A DNA stretch of 64,000 bases, from contig NC_030824.1 in NCBI RefSeq assembly GCF_001704415.2, positions 36,761,022-36,825,021 of the forward strand. Reading direction: 5' to 3'. Below, in pieces: positions 1 to 11,880 of this stretch (its first letter is position 1; each line of letters begins with the position of its first letter). This DNA comes from Capra hircus (taxonomy: Eukaryota; Chordata; Mammalia; Artiodactyla; Bovidae). Both the position numbers and the translations under genes were made by a program. The notes beneath the pieces are model-generated. The model was not told the DNA's origin. It did no database searches and saw only the letters and a program-made list of their open reading frames with translations.

Positions 1-3000
1 CAGCTTAAGAAGTTTTTACTTGCCATCACGTTTAATCATTAACATAAGACCGTCTTATGAAATGGTCTTAGCTGCCTAATATGTTGTAGAAAACAGTGTA
101 TCTTACTCTTTTATTATATGTTTGGTAGTCATGGATTTTTTATTTTAATACTCTACTCTGAATAAACAGTATTTTTTAAGACTACCCTTCTCCCTGAAAC
201 ATATTATATCTACTTCGTGACAAAGTAGGTTTGTAGCTGTGTTGACAGACTAATTGATTTATTCAATCTTCAACACTTATAAATACCTACTCTGCCCCCA
301 CATATTAGCAGAAGCATTAAGGATAAAAAAAGACAGTGGGGGCCCTGTCCTTAAGGAGATTATGGCCTTCTCTTTCCCAGCATTGTTGCCAAAAGAAGAT
401 TGAGGCTTCTCTTTGGGAAAAAATAAAACAATCTCAATTTTAATACTTCAACTTTATAATTGTGATGTGTGGGCAGCATTCTTGATAAAAATCTAAAGAC
501 TGGGTCGTGTCTGAGATCCCCCAGTAACTTATTTTTAGAGTGAACATAACTCTAAACCTAAACTCAGTGACTTTTTGTTCCAAGCCAGCTCTAGCTACAA
601 CATGAAAATGTCACCTTACTCATCTGCTCTTTAGAGATGATGAATACGGAGAAGTGGCTTTAGTAGAGAATTTATATACCATTTAAAACCAGAGCAGCTC
701 TTTCTAAGTGTGTTTAGACACCCTGGAGAACAGTGTTTAAGTACAGAGGTGTACAAAGGTGAAGGAGCCCTACATCAATTAATTAGTCAGTCCAGACTTG
801 CTGAACGCCCAGACCGTGTGCAGACTGTGCCAGGGGTGTGGGTTTAAGGAAAAAGTCTAAGCTCTTGATCTCCACTAAGAGCTGGATCAGGAGGCTGACC
901 TGGCAACCGGAAATAGGAAAGTGCTTAAATCCTCTTTTCTGCTGATAAAAGTAACATGTGTTTACTGTAACAACGTTTTTTGAAAATTTAGAAAAAGAAT
1001 AGGCAGAAAACAAAAACCGCGCACAATCCTGCTACCCATTTCTTAGTTTAAAGGGATTTTAACAGTTCTCTGCATATTCTCGTCTCCTGTTTTCTTTACC
1101 TTCTAAAATTAAAAAAGAAAAAAATTAGAAGTAGACACATGCCTCTACTGATCTCCCTTTATTATCTTCTATTGCTCGATGAATCTTTTAGACCACAGGC
1201 ATTGGTTCCAAAATATGGTATAGATCAGAGCAATGTTTCAGAAAATAGCCCCTCTGAAATGAACCAAAAGTTGTCGTTTACTTTATTTACTTCCCTCCTT
1301 TCTATCTCCTTAGTGAAGTGGAGCCCTTTTTAGAGAGTTGAGAAGGAGAGAAGCTCAGCTTGTCCTTTTCAGCTTTCCAGCTCTTACTCAGCTACACATG
1401 TTTATTGGAGGAAAACTAAGATACTCGATAAGATAAGAAAAAGAGAACTAAGAAAATTAGGGTTGCCAGTGAAAGCATAAAGGCTCAGTAGCAGAAATAC
1501 AGGATTCTTATTTAAAATAAACTGTAATTATTTGATATTGCCAAAAACTACAGCAAGATAATCTTGTAAAGAAAGGACTTAAAAAAAAAATCAACCGCAT
1601 CTTTGCTGTGAGAGCTAGGTTGCTGTTCCCTCTCTTCCCCATCTCCCGCGTTTTATATTAGTCACGTTAATGAGGCTAATAATTTACTTTAAGAAACTCT
1701 GTCTCTGAAGACTAAGGCTCATCATTTTCCCCATGGTGACCGGCTTGGAATTATGTAACCAACTTTATTATCACTGTCATTAAAAGCAGTGTATATTTCA
1801 TTCCAGTTGTGTAGGAAGTGATTACTTAAAGTATCCATTTAAAATATGACTTAATGTTTAGATAGTGAACTTGTATGTTTATCATGTCAAAGCCTCAGAG
1901 AAATATTTGTTTTCCTTAAGTGCTCTAAAGGACTGCCCGCTTGCACACAGTTGTGATGAGCTCTGTGTACACCCACAAAGTTGTAAATATAAAAATAGTA
2001 CTGCCATAATGGCACTGTTGGAAGGCTTAAGTTCAATTATTCTTTTGTTCCACAGATTGAAGGCTGTTTTGGAGTTGTAAGCAAGGTAGGTTTCTTCAGT
2101 GTACATCAGTCTCATACTAGAAGGCTGGCATGTTTCATTTTCCATGATGAAAGAACTCGTTTGCTGAGACAACTCATGCCCTTAGGAAGAAGTGACGACC
2201 CTATTTTGATTTTATTTAATTAACCTTTTACAATGACTCCTAGATAGGTTAAGTGTTTTGCCAAAAATTCAGGTATTTGAAGGCAGCAGTGAGCTCACTT
2301 AATTTCTCTGTTTTAAACAGAGTGCTTTTGATGGTTTACTAGACACGACATCACAGTTTCCTGTTTCATATTTGAGTTAAACAGAGTTAGAGAAAATCAT
2401 TTGCCCTAAGCTTTGAAACTCTAGGGACAAAAACCCCCTGACCAGAAGCTTCAGAAGCACAGTAGCTTTTTAAAGTTGTAATAGTATTAAAACCACAATA
2501 CTGATGAACCAAAGGAATATACAACCTCCCTCCTGCCTGCCCTCCAAAAAGAAGGGTAGAAGTGAAAAGAGAGCATTGAATAATGCAAATGATTAATTAA
2601 GCCATTCATTTTTAAAGGTTCCCAGGTTTAAAATTTTTTTTCCTTCTTCCTAAACACAGGTAGCCTAGCACTCTACATGTTGGCAAATTTGTTTTGTGTT
2701 CTTCAGTTGAAAAAGGGACATTTAAGGGAGAGGCGAGGTTTTCAGGCTCAGTAAATCACTAGGAATTAGAATTTAGTGCTGATAGTGGCTACAGGACTGA
2801 AGTGTTTAATAGTGTGGTAAATAAATTAATGAATCTCTTCTGCTCCTTGAAGAATAAAAAAAAATTGGCATTATGTATTGCTCTTGTGCATTTACTTATA
2901 ATTATTTTATGACTTAAAGAAAAAAGCAAAAAATGTATTACAGCACATATTACAGAAAACAAGACACTTGAGAAACTGCATAAATCACTGGTAAAACTTA

Positions 3001-3693
3001 AGATTGCTAGAGAGGAAGTTCTACTACATGACAAATTAAAGTTATAAAGTATGATTATTTTAAAAGACAGGATACAATAATTTTCAGTAATTGGGCAATT
3101 CAGCAAAAATGTTTTGCAAGCCCAACCTGTACACATCCATAAAAAGGAACTAAAATACACTAAATTCTCTTAGAGAAGCAAATTGAAATACTGAGTCTCT
3201 GGAGAAGCAAGTGATTATTTCCTGGGATGGGAATGAGGGAGCAAGCACCAGCCGGGAAGGCAGAGAGCCAGGTTCCAAGATCCTGATGTCGAACAAGACA
3301 GATGTATTACCTCCAGTTTGGTCTCTTATTTTTCCCTCTTAACTACAAGAGCAAAAGATTTTCAGGTTGGGGGTTGAGAAGGGGAATCATAATTTCAGCA
3401 CTAGTAACCTCCTTGCTCTGTATTTCATATATTACCACTTTTAAGAGGTCAAAGTTCTCTTTCTCTTCTGGGATTTTTCCTTGTATGAAGTGCAAAATGA
3501 CTAGTCATTTTCCCTTTTTCATATAGGAGCCCAGGTCACAAAGAGGAATCCTAGGCTAGGGTCCTTGCATTTCAGTTCTTACTGCCAAATATAGCATTTC
3601 AGCTCTTTGCTTATTTTGTGATTGACTTCTCCTCAATGAAAGGTTACTAGCATTTCTCTGTAATCTCCATTTCTTGAATTCTTAGTTTGGAAG
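1..3693. other. Single-copy AT-rich DNA, no gene recognised
   Basis: No LINE, SINE or LTR family is recognisable by eye in this stretch, and its open frames are short and unlike any protein I know. A short A-rich part around 940-1050 vaguely resembles the flank of an old DNA transposon, but this is too weak to name. The one local signal worth noting is an exon-like 30-nt segment at 2056-2085, listed separately. Confidence 0.6.
2056..2085 (+). other. Candidate 30-nt microexon (weak)
   Basis: A pyrimidine-rich tract ending in CACAG lies just before 2056, and AAG followed by GTAGGT ends the segment at 2085. Both fit splice-site consensus. The 30 nt between are open as ten codons reading IEGCFGVVSK. 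The GxFGxV spacing recalls a kinase glycine-rich loop, but ten residues cannot establish that, and no neighbouring exon is visible. Chance splice-like pairs are common in mammalian introns. Confidence 0.12.
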
Positions 3694-3709
3694 ATATACA
3701 TTTATTCTT

Positions 3710-3987
3710 TTTTTTTTTTTTAATGTTCTTTTTTTTTTTAATTTTTTATTTTTTTTTAAATTTTAAAATCTTTAATTCTTACATGCGTTCCCAAACATGA
3801 ACCCCCCTCCCACCTCCCTCCCCACAACATCTCTCTGGGTCATCCCCATGCACCAGCCCCAAGCAAGCTGCACCCTACGTCAGACATGGACTGGCGATTC
3901 AATTCTTACATGACAGTATACATGTTATAATTCCCATTCTCCCAAATCATCCCACCCTCTCCCTCTCCCTCTGAGTCCAAAAGTCTG
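3710..3987 (-). mobile_element. LINE-1 3' end (bovine type), severely 5'-truncated
   Basis: A T-rich tract (the reversed poly-A tail) leads into the C-rich 3' UTR typical of bovine L1, with CACCTCCCTCCC followed by CATCTCTCTGGGTCATC. The same UTR is found in the copy at 16742-17621. Only the 3' UTR is present. A candidate target-site duplication flanks it: 3696-3709 on the left and 3988-4001 on the right, both ending in TTTATTCTT. Confidence 0.85.
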
Positions 3988-4137
3988 GTATATTTATTCT
4001 TATACATGTTAATAAAAGCATTATTGTACAGTGGTAGTAGATAGAGTGTGGAATGTGAGTTTGCTAAAAAGATGAACAGCAGTTTTTCTGGGATTCTTGG
4101 CTTTTCTGTCATGAAATATGGAAAAATAAACTTACTT

Positions 4138-4503
4138 ACTGTCTTAGTCCATTTGGGTTGGTATAATCAAATATCATGTATTAGGTACCTTATAAACAAC
4201 AAAAATTTATTTTTAGAGTTCCAGAGTATAGGAAGTCCAAGATCAAGATACTGGCAGATGCAATGTCTGATGAGGACTTCTTCCTGGTACCTAGAAGGCC
4301 ATCTTCTCATTGTGTCCTCACATGGCGGGAGGGGTGAGAGAGTTCTCTGGAATCTCCTTTACAGGGCCACTTACTAATCTCATTCATGAGGATTCCACCT
4401 TTATGACTAAATCACCTCCCAAGGGCCTTACCTCCAGTTATCATTTTGCATACTAGGCCTCAATATATGAATCTTGGGGGCACATAAACTTTCAGTCCAT
4501 AGC
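4138..4503 (-). mobile_element. MLT1-type MaLR (ERVL-class) solo LTR, antisense
   Basis: Read on the minus strand this has the usual MLT1 order: a start like TGCTATGGACTGAAAG, a segment about a summed date-stamp of AATCTTGGG/TATTGAGGCC, then CATGTGAGGACACAATG, and an end like TATAATCAAACCC-type sequence. On the plus strand it shows TTTATAAACAACAAAAATTTATTT and GTGTCCTCACATGGCGGGA. It is an old, decayed non-coding LTR without internal region. The adjoining bases from 4504 onward are an older L1, so the LTR may have inserted next to or into it. Confidence 0.75.
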
Positions 4504-4640
4504 AGTAAGTGTATCTTTAACTTTATAAGGAACTGCCAAACTTTTCCAAAGTGCTCTATCATTTTTTGCTTTCCCACTAGCAATACATGAGAATTCCTAT
4601 TGCTCTGCATCCTTGTCAGCATTTGGTTGTCTACAAATCG
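4504..4640 (-). mobile_element. Old LINE-1 ORF2/3' fragment
   Basis: The text around TATAAGGAACTGCCAAAC and the following GCTTTCCCACTAGCAATAC and CCTTGTCAGCATTTGG match the antisense end of mammalian L1 ORF2, the same part seen at 12700-12830 and 17440-17560. It is short and strongly decayed, with no usable frame. Confidence 0.65.
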
Positions 4641-6371
4641 TACCCTTTCTCATTTTCTAACTTCTTCAGGAGTTGTGCTCCCATACAATCTCGCCTATTC
4701 TTTCAGAGGGTTTTGCATAGGGAAGGTAGATGCTTGGGTCCTGCCTCCATCTTGATCTAATTTTCCATACGTGGTTTAGCCTAGTCTTTTTCACCTACTT
4801 TTAAAAACATGTTTTCCAGAGACCTCCTATCAAAATGTAAGTCATTTTACTTATTTTTTTTTTCTCATTTAATTGAGACCACAATACAAGACAGTTTTTA
4901 TGGAGGTCTGTCCTATTTGGGAAGAATTTTTGGAAGGCCTTATCCAGTTCTTTGCATTAGCTTTCTCTTGTTCAACAGATCCCAAAGCATATTGTTTTCA
5001 GACATCCATACATGATTGATAGATTTTAAACATTATCTTAACACATGTTGCTGATATTTTGTGAATGCATCCTCTGGACTTTCACACAACATGTGCAAAA
5101 CATTTGTACAACATAGTCCAGCATGATATTTGAAGGCACTATTTTTGTACCACATTAAAAGAACTAGGTATTTTTGTTTCTGATTTCTTTGACCTCTCCT
5201 TTCACAAACTCCCTTTCCAGAAACTACAGTTTCTTTCTAAACCTTAAAATGCTCAGCTTTTTTCCTTAGGCATTAATCTTATCAGAGAGAGGCCTTGAAG
5301 TCATATCCTAGCACATGTGCAGACTCAGAAAGGGCATCTGTCCTTTGCCTCCTGGATGCTCTGTTGCTGCTTTTGTTTAATCTTTAAACTGTACTTTCTG
5401 GCAGTGGACTACCATCTGATTGAGGTCCAGGGTGGAAAACTGGGCTCACATTAACAGTAGGGTAGGGCTTATCTCCTAGCAACTCTGATTAGCTAAGATA
5501 AAAGTTCACTTTGAAGAATACCAAACAGTGTGAAAGTTAATTTGCATATAATGGCTCAAAATTATCCATTTACTCTTTTGGAAGCTTTGCCTTCCACTTT
5601 TAAATGAGCTTCACTAATTTTCATATTCATTGCTAGGTATTCATTTTCCTGGGAATAGTGGGTGAAACCTAAGAGGCAATCAGGATTCTCTTTTTTGGTG
5701 CTTATTCTCATTTCAATTTTTTTTTTTTTTTAAAACAGAACTCAATAGCGGCCATCTGATTTAAAAACAAAAAAATCTGGTTTAATCTTATGATGATCTT
5801 ATGGTTTAATCTTATAGTTCCAGAGGTTTACTTTAATGTGTTTAAACACTGTCTTTTTCGTAAAAAAGGTATTTTTGAGTTAGCTAAAAACAAACAAACA
5901 AAAAATAGAGAATTGTTACCAAAAGAGAAATAAGAGAATCAGGGTTAAAAAGCAGGAAAAAAAAAAATAAGAGGATGACTACAAATACAAGCCTTTAATA
6001 GATTTGATGAGCTTGAGCTTCTAATATTATCCAAAATTTCCTGCCAGACCAGAAGAAAAAATAAAACTGTTGTGGTATGAGGTTCTTGAGATTTTTAAGA
6101 ATTATAGGAAATTCTCATGGAAGACAATTTTTGCCCCCCAGCACTAAGCTTTAAAAAGCAATTCTCACCCAGGGTTTATGAGAAGGAACTGAATTTTGGG
6201 AATGGGCAGTATCCTCAAAAAAAGGTAGAAAGAGTGTGTATGGTTATTTCTCATAGCAAACTTCACTAAAAGTCAGTGATATAAAACTAAGCCATATTTT
6301 GGAAAGGAACTGTTCCGCGCCCCCCTCCCCGCCAACCCCAACCCACGGCCCCAGGGAATTTATAAGGGCCT
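4641..6371. other. Single-copy DNA, no gene recognised
   Basis: No repeat family or coding signal is recognised. There are T- and A-rich tracts (5719-5734 and others). A short C-rich patch (about 6315-6355, including CCCCCCTCCCCGCC) sits directly left of the BovB copy that begins near 6372 and contrasts with the AT-rich surroundings. Confidence 0.6.
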
Positions 6372-6899
6372 AAAAGTTATGAGCAACCTAGATAGCATAT
6401 TCAAAAGCAGAGACATTACTTTGCCGACTAAGGTCCGTTTAATCAAGGCTATGGTTTTTCCAGTGGTCATGTATGGATGTGAGAGTTGGACTGTGAAGAA
6501 GGCTGAGCGCCGAAGAATTGATGCTTCTGAACTGTGGTGTTAGAGAAGACTCTTGAGAGTCCTTTGGATTACAAGGAGATCCAACCAGTCCATTCTGAAG
6601 GAGATCAGCCCTGGGATTTCTTTGGGAGGAATGATGTTAAAGCTGAAACTCCAGTACTTTGGCCACCTCATGCGAAGAGTTGACTCATTGGAAAAGACTC
6701 TGATGCTGGGAGGGATTGGGGGCAGGAGGAGAAGGGTACAACAGAGGATGAGATGGCTGGATGGCATCACTGACTTGATGGATGTGAGTCTGAGTGAACT
6801 CTGGGAGTTGGTGATGGACAGGGAGGCCTGGCGTGCTGCGATTCATGGGGTTGCAAAGAGTTGGACACAACTGAGCGGCTGACCTGAACTGAACTGAAA
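6372..6899 (+). mobile_element. BovB (RTE) LINE, 3' fragment
   Basis: This matches the last ~530 bp of BovB: the end of the ORF (VFPVVMYGCESWT-like sequence after AAGGTCCGTTTAATC), then GGAGATCAGCCCTGGG, and the terminal CTGAACTGAACTGAAA at 6884-6899. The ORF piece is broken (in-frame stop near 6541). It abuts a second BovB piece with no spacer. The order, 3' end first and RT part second, means these are two separate insertions or a rearrangement, not one element. Confidence 0.9.
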
Positions 6900-7803
6900 C
6901 TTTACTGACTTAATGCCAAAACCTTTGACTGTGTGAATCACAACAAACTGTGGAAAATTCTTCAAGAGATGGGAATACCAGACCACCTGACCTGCTTCCT
7001 GAGAAATCTGTGTGTAGGTCAAGAACCAACAGTTAGAACTGGACATGGAACAACAGACTGGTTCCATATCGGGAAAGGAGTACATCAAGTCTGTATATTG
7101 TCACCCTGCTTATTTATATGCAGAGTACATCATGAGAAATGCTGGGCTGGATGAAGCACAAGCTGGAATCAAGAATGCTGGGAGAAATATCAATAATCTC
7201 AGATATGCAGATGATACCACCTTTATGGCGGAAAGCGAAGAAGAACTAAAGAGCCTCTTGATGAAAGTGAAAGAGGACAGTGAAAAAGTTGGCTTGAAAC
7301 TCTACATTCAGAAAACTAAGATCATGGCATCTTACTGATTATGGTCCCATCACTTCATGGCAAATGAAGATGGGGAAACAATGGAAACAGTGTCAGACTT
7401 TATTTTGTTGGGCTCCAAAATCATGGCAATGGTGACTGCAGCCATGAAATTAAAAGACGCTTACTCCTTGGAAGAAAAGTTATGACCAACCTAGATAGCA
7501 TATTCAAAAGCAGAGACATTACTTTGCCAATAAAGGTCCATCTAGTCAAAACTATGGTTTTTCCAGTAGTCATGTATGGATGTGAGAGTTGGACTGTAAA
7601 GAAAGCTGAGCGCTGAAGAATTGACGCTTTTGAACTGTGGTGTTGGAGAAGTCTCTTGAGGGTCCCTTGGACTGCAAGGAGATCCAACCAGTCCATTCTG
7701 AAGGAGATCAGCCCTGGGATTTCTTTGGAAGGAATGATGCTAAAGCTGAAACTCCAGTACTTTGGCCAACTAATGCGAAGAGTTGACTCATTGGAAAAGA
7801 CTC
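6900..7803 (+). pseudogene. BovB LINE fragment with decayed reverse-transcriptase frame
   Basis: The segment begins inside the RT domain at a decayed motif A (AKTFDCVNH-like; ACCTTTGACTGTGTG at 6920), continues through the shifted GVHQ...ILSPC motif B and retains the catalytic YADD box in AGRNINNLRYADDTTFMAES (open frame 7045-7338). It then runs through the 3' ORF region and stops about 100 bp short of the normal BovB terminus. Frameshifts separate the motifs, so no active enzyme is possible. The upstream part (endonuclease and early RT) is absent. Its left end touches the terminal repeat of the preceding BovB piece at 6899/6900. Confidence 0.88.
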
Positions 7804-7836
7804 ATCCTCTGTAGTCACCCATAAATCTAAAGTGTT

Positions 7837-8284
7837 TGCTATGGACTGAATTGTATTCCTCCCAAATTCCTATGCTGAAGTTCTAACCCCCAGTATGACT
7901 GTATGTTCTAACCCCCAGTATGACTGTATTTGGAGACAGATCCTATAAGGAGGCAATAAAAGCTAAGTGAAGTCATAACAGCGGGGCCTTAATCCAGTAG
8001 CACTTGTGTCATATGAAGAGGAAGAGACATGACAGCTCTTGTTCTCTCACTTTCTGTTTCTTTTTGACTCTGTGACTGTCTCATCCAGAACCAACGAAAG
8101 GTGGTGAGAGGATACAGTGAGAAGATGACCATCCTCAAAGTAGGAAGAGAGGTCCAAAAACCAACCCTGCCAGCACCTTGGTCTTGGCCTTCCAGCCTCC
8201 AGAGCTGTGAGAACATACATTTCTATTATTATAAGCCACCCAGTCTGTGGTATTTTGTTATAGCAGCCCTACCTAACTAACACA
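7837..8284 (+). mobile_element. MLT1-type MaLR (ERVL-class) solo LTR
   Basis: It starts TGCTATGGACTGAATTGT and ends in the CAGCCCTACCTAACTAACACA region, with GAAGAGGAAGAGACATGA, CCAGCCTCCAGAGCTGTG and GCCACCCAGTCTGTGGTATT between; all are characteristic of MLT1 LTRs. A perfect 25-bp tandem duplication lies inside at 7880-7904 and 7905-7929. No internal retroviral region is attached. Its age (mammal-wide family) is far greater than that of the neighbouring BovB. Confidence 0.88.
7880..7929. repeat. 25-bp perfect tandem duplication inside the MLT1 LTR
   Basis: 7880-7904 and 7905-7929 are identical, each reading GTTCTAACCCCC followed by AGTATGACTGTAT. Because the surrounding LTR is old and decayed while the two units are identical, the duplication is probably recent. 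Confidence 0.95.
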
Positions 8285-8510
8285 GTATGTCTTTTGCACA
8301 GGAGAGAATTCTTCAAACATTACAGTGAGAATTCTTCCGTTGGCAGGTACTTCAGTGACTTAGCTGTATGCAGAGGTGTGCAGTGGCTTCATAGCAAGCA
8401 TCTATTAGGCAGCTCTGTAACTTTCATAAGAGGTTGTCAACCCTACCAAGGCTCCTAATGATCAAAGCAAACAGATTGCCTTCAGTTAGCAATGTATTAC
8501 TTATTGTAGG

Positions 8511-8721
8511 ATGGGCTTCCCTGGTGGCTCAGACGGTAAAGAATCTGCCGGCAATGCAGGTGACCTGGGTTCGATTCCTGGGTCTGGAAGATCCTCTGGA
8601 GAAGGAAATGGCTACCCACTCCAGTATTCTTGCTTAGAGAATTCCATGGACAGAGGAGCCTGGCAGGCTACAGTCCATGCAGTCACAAAGAAGCAGACAC
8701 GACTGAGAGACTAACACTTTT
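8511..8721 (+). mobile_element. Bov-tA SINE, near full length
   Basis: It has the tRNA-Glu-derived head (GGGCTTCCCTGGTGGCTCAG), an exact internal pol III B-box GGTTCGATTCC at 8568-8578, and the BovB-related body (CCACTCCAGTATTCTTGC) ending GACTAACACTTTTC. The flanks 8481-8510 and 8724-8753 match at 26 of 30 positions, an unusually long target-site duplication. Confidence 0.95.
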
Positions 8722-8753
8722 CTTTCAGTCAGCAACGTATTGCTTACTGTAGG

Positions 8754-9674
8754 CTAGTTCAGACACTCTCTAGTTTATAAACCCCTCACCAGTGACTTTC
8801 TTTATCTTGATAAAACTCTTCTTCATTATTGAGCAGGAGAAATGTTGTTGAGCTGAATGTTTTTTGTACCGTTGAAGTACTAAGATGGTGAGTAATGTAT
8901 TCTCCTTTTGTATTTTCATCAGTATAAGAGGTTAGACCAGAGAAGGCAGGAAAATGAAGCTGTGGAAAGAAGGTTGTGCCTTCAGTCTTCTGAATTCTCC
9001 TCTACTCTTTTGAATAACAGATTCAAGGAAATAAGAAAAATAGTATACAATAAATCTCTTATATTACATTTTTTAAATCTTATAATTTGCTGGTTCCTTT
9101 ACTATTTTACATGGCAAATAATAGTAGTGGGGTAGCATTTCCCAAGTTTACGTAAAACAGAATTTGAGTCTAAATATATACCAACCTGAAACTAAAATTG
9201 TATTAAATCTGGCAAAATTTAGGTAAACTTAAGAATCCCAGGGGAAAAAAATTCACATAGTGGACATGTTTTGATACTTTAGATACTGTTTTATTAATGC
9301 TGTGAATGTCAGACCTGGCTCTTTCCATATGGCAGCTACTTTGAATACACAGGTTATAAACATTTGGGCTCATGGGTAAATATGAAAGATCTAGGAGTGA
9401 AAGATTATACCCTAAATCTCATGGTGGCCACAGGTACCTTTATTAGCTATCTGTCAGTCTAGCCACCTATGTAGTCAGCCTCTATCTATCATCTATCTAC
9501 CTACCTATGTTTTTATCTGCAAAATCCTTGTTTCTCACAGCAGCAGGTTTGGGTTTAAGTATTGGTGCTGTTAAAATTTCTTACAGCTTGAGCTAGAGCA
9601 GTGTGAACTGAATACACTGGACACACACAGAAGTTCTTCAAATTCTCTGCTCTTAGAAGCCAGTTATCAGTGAG
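8754..9674. other. Single-copy DNA with short ATCT-like tract
   Basis: No gene or repeat family is recognised. A short degenerate tetranucleotide tract (CTATCTATC/CTACCTAC) lies at about 9480-9512. Confidence 0.6.
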
Positions 9675-9870
9675 AGCTTCCCTGGTAGCTCAGCTGGTAA
9701 AGAATCCACCTGCAATGCAGGAGACCTGGGTTCCATCCCTGGACTGGGAAGATCCCCTGGAGAAGGGAACGGCTACCCACTCTAGTATTTTGGCCTGGAG
9801 AATTCCATGGACGTCCATGGAGTAGCAAAGAGTCAGATTCGACTGAGCGACTGTCACTTCACTTAGCAGA
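9675..9870 (+). mobile_element. Bov-tA SINE
   Basis: Starts at GAGCTTCCCTGGTAGCTCAG and includes the B-box-like GGTTCCATCCC and the body CCACTCTAGTATTTTGGCC. It is shortened near the 3' end (a GTCCATGG motif follows GACG directly, losing part of the body) and ends at GACTGAGCGACTGTCACTTC. Confidence 0.93.
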
Positions 9871-11880
9871 GAGAAGGAAAAGAAAAGGTGCTTAGATAAG
9901 CCACTAGCCTTAAGTATCAAGCTTTGATGGATTGCTAATAAGTTTTGCAGTTTATAGCAAAACCGCCCCTCCACTCGTTTTTTCGGATGTTGTTACTTGG
10001 CTGCCCTGCATTGATTGGCTTATTTTGATTTAACTGGTTTGTCAATTTCTCACTACGTGAATTCAAGCAGATAAAATGTAAACCAGAAAATAAGGATATG
10101 CTTGCCTTGTCATACGAAATGAAAGTAACAGGATTGGGCCATGCCAAAATCATGCCTCTTTTTCTAGACTCATTTTAAGTTGTGAAGTGGCATGATGCAA
10201 TGTGAATGTCTGGACAAGCATCCCTTTTGTAGTTCTCAAGGGGGTTATGTCCTGGATTTGTTCCTTTGCAAACTCTTTGCAGTTTACATAGCTGTAGAGA
10301 CTTAATGCCTTGGCAGGGGCACAGGTTTTATCTGTGGGTTTTCGCCTCTTTGAATGGCAGGCAGTTAGTTTATGTAGGAACTTAGGAACTGCATTCTTTT
10401 TGCCTATGGGTCAATGTTGGTGTTGTTTTATCACTTATTTCCTCTTTTAATCACATGGCAAAATAATATTTTATTTGCCCACTAGGCTTTCAGAAAGAGT
10501 AAACAAGAAACAGAGCTCTTTGGAATTTCTCCTGTCCTTCTTAACCGTCCCTTCAACACACAGTTCTTCTTTTCAGAATGTGCAATCACTGATTTGATTC
10601 TTTAGGTATTTGACCATTTGCTACTGAAAATATTAGGGTATGCGCATTATGTTTATGAGTGAAACAGGTGTAGAGAACACACATGTTCTTTAGGATCCCT
10701 CTCGGTCATTTCCCTTAGACACATTGTTGCCACAGCCATCAGTACTTTGGTCAACAGTTGAATCATTAAAGGGAAGTTGTAAAAATCAGTATCAATAGGG
10801 ATTGCTGTATTGACTGTGAACAGTTTCTCTGTTTTAGTAGCTAATTTGACAGTCACTCTAATGATCTGTCTTAGACTGAAGATTTTCTTAATCTGGTTAA
10901 TATTTCTTCAGAAAATCTAGTTAAGAAATTCAATAACCAATATATTTTGGGCCTATTAAACTCACTTGGCAAATATTCTAACATATGTCTTCTGAATTCT
11001 TATAAATGCAAGCTTAAACCTTGAGGATATTCTGTATATAATTCTCATAAAATATGTTTCAATAGCTGGATTAGAAACTTTCAGTGCCTCAGGGATCTTT
11101 AGTTCCACTATAAGGTTTAATTCTCTTGACTCAGTGTTCTGAACTACCTGGATTTCAGGCAGAGGTTGGCTTCTAATTTTCTAAAACACTACTGTGAACC
11201 TGAAGAACAGATCCTCAAACACCCATCATAATTCTTTGGAGCAAAGCCAATTCATTTTTCCGTATAAAATACACCCTGAAAGTCTGATTTTACTCATAGT
11301 TACTAATTATCTGGATGTTCAATACTCCACAATTAGAAGCAGGATGAAGGATGATAGAAAGGAAGAGATTTTTTTTAAAGCAGGAAAATGTAGAGAGAAA
11401 GAATAGCTATTGATCAAAAGATGCCCTCTGGGCCTTCAAGTGAAGAGTTTATGCAGTTCCAAGCACCAAAATGGTTCCTGAGAGTATTGGTGTATCACAA
11501 AAGAGTAGGATATTTTATTTTCATAACGAGTGATCTCGAATTTATAAAAAATGTGGTTTTATATTTTATCATAAAAAGAATAGGCAAAATTCAACCTAAA
11601 AATCTTAATACTTGGGAGAATATTTCAGTTATTTAGGAAATTATCCTATATATAGTAATGCACCTCAAGATAGTGTTAATAAATGAGCAACTTAATTGAT
11701 TAGTTAAAAATAACATAAAATGCATATTTCTTAGATAAAATGATCTTTGTTCAGGTATCTAAGGTGTCTTCTGTTATGTTATGTATCTGTTTCGCCATTT
11801 GCTGAGTTTGCTATATAGTCACCCAGTCAGAAGGCGATCTGGTTCACATCTACTGTCCCAGTGGCTGTCTCCATCCTTCT
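9871..11880. other. Single-copy AT-rich DNA, no gene recognised
   Basis: About 2 kb without a recognisable repeat family. The frames at 9935-10153, 10653-10856 and 11194-11636 are short and resemble no protein I know. Confidence 0.55.

Noticed and set aside
8511..8721. tRNA-like box B in Bov-tA as a tRNA gene
   Set aside because: The tRNA-Glu-derived head is part of the SINE; there is no complete cloverleaf.
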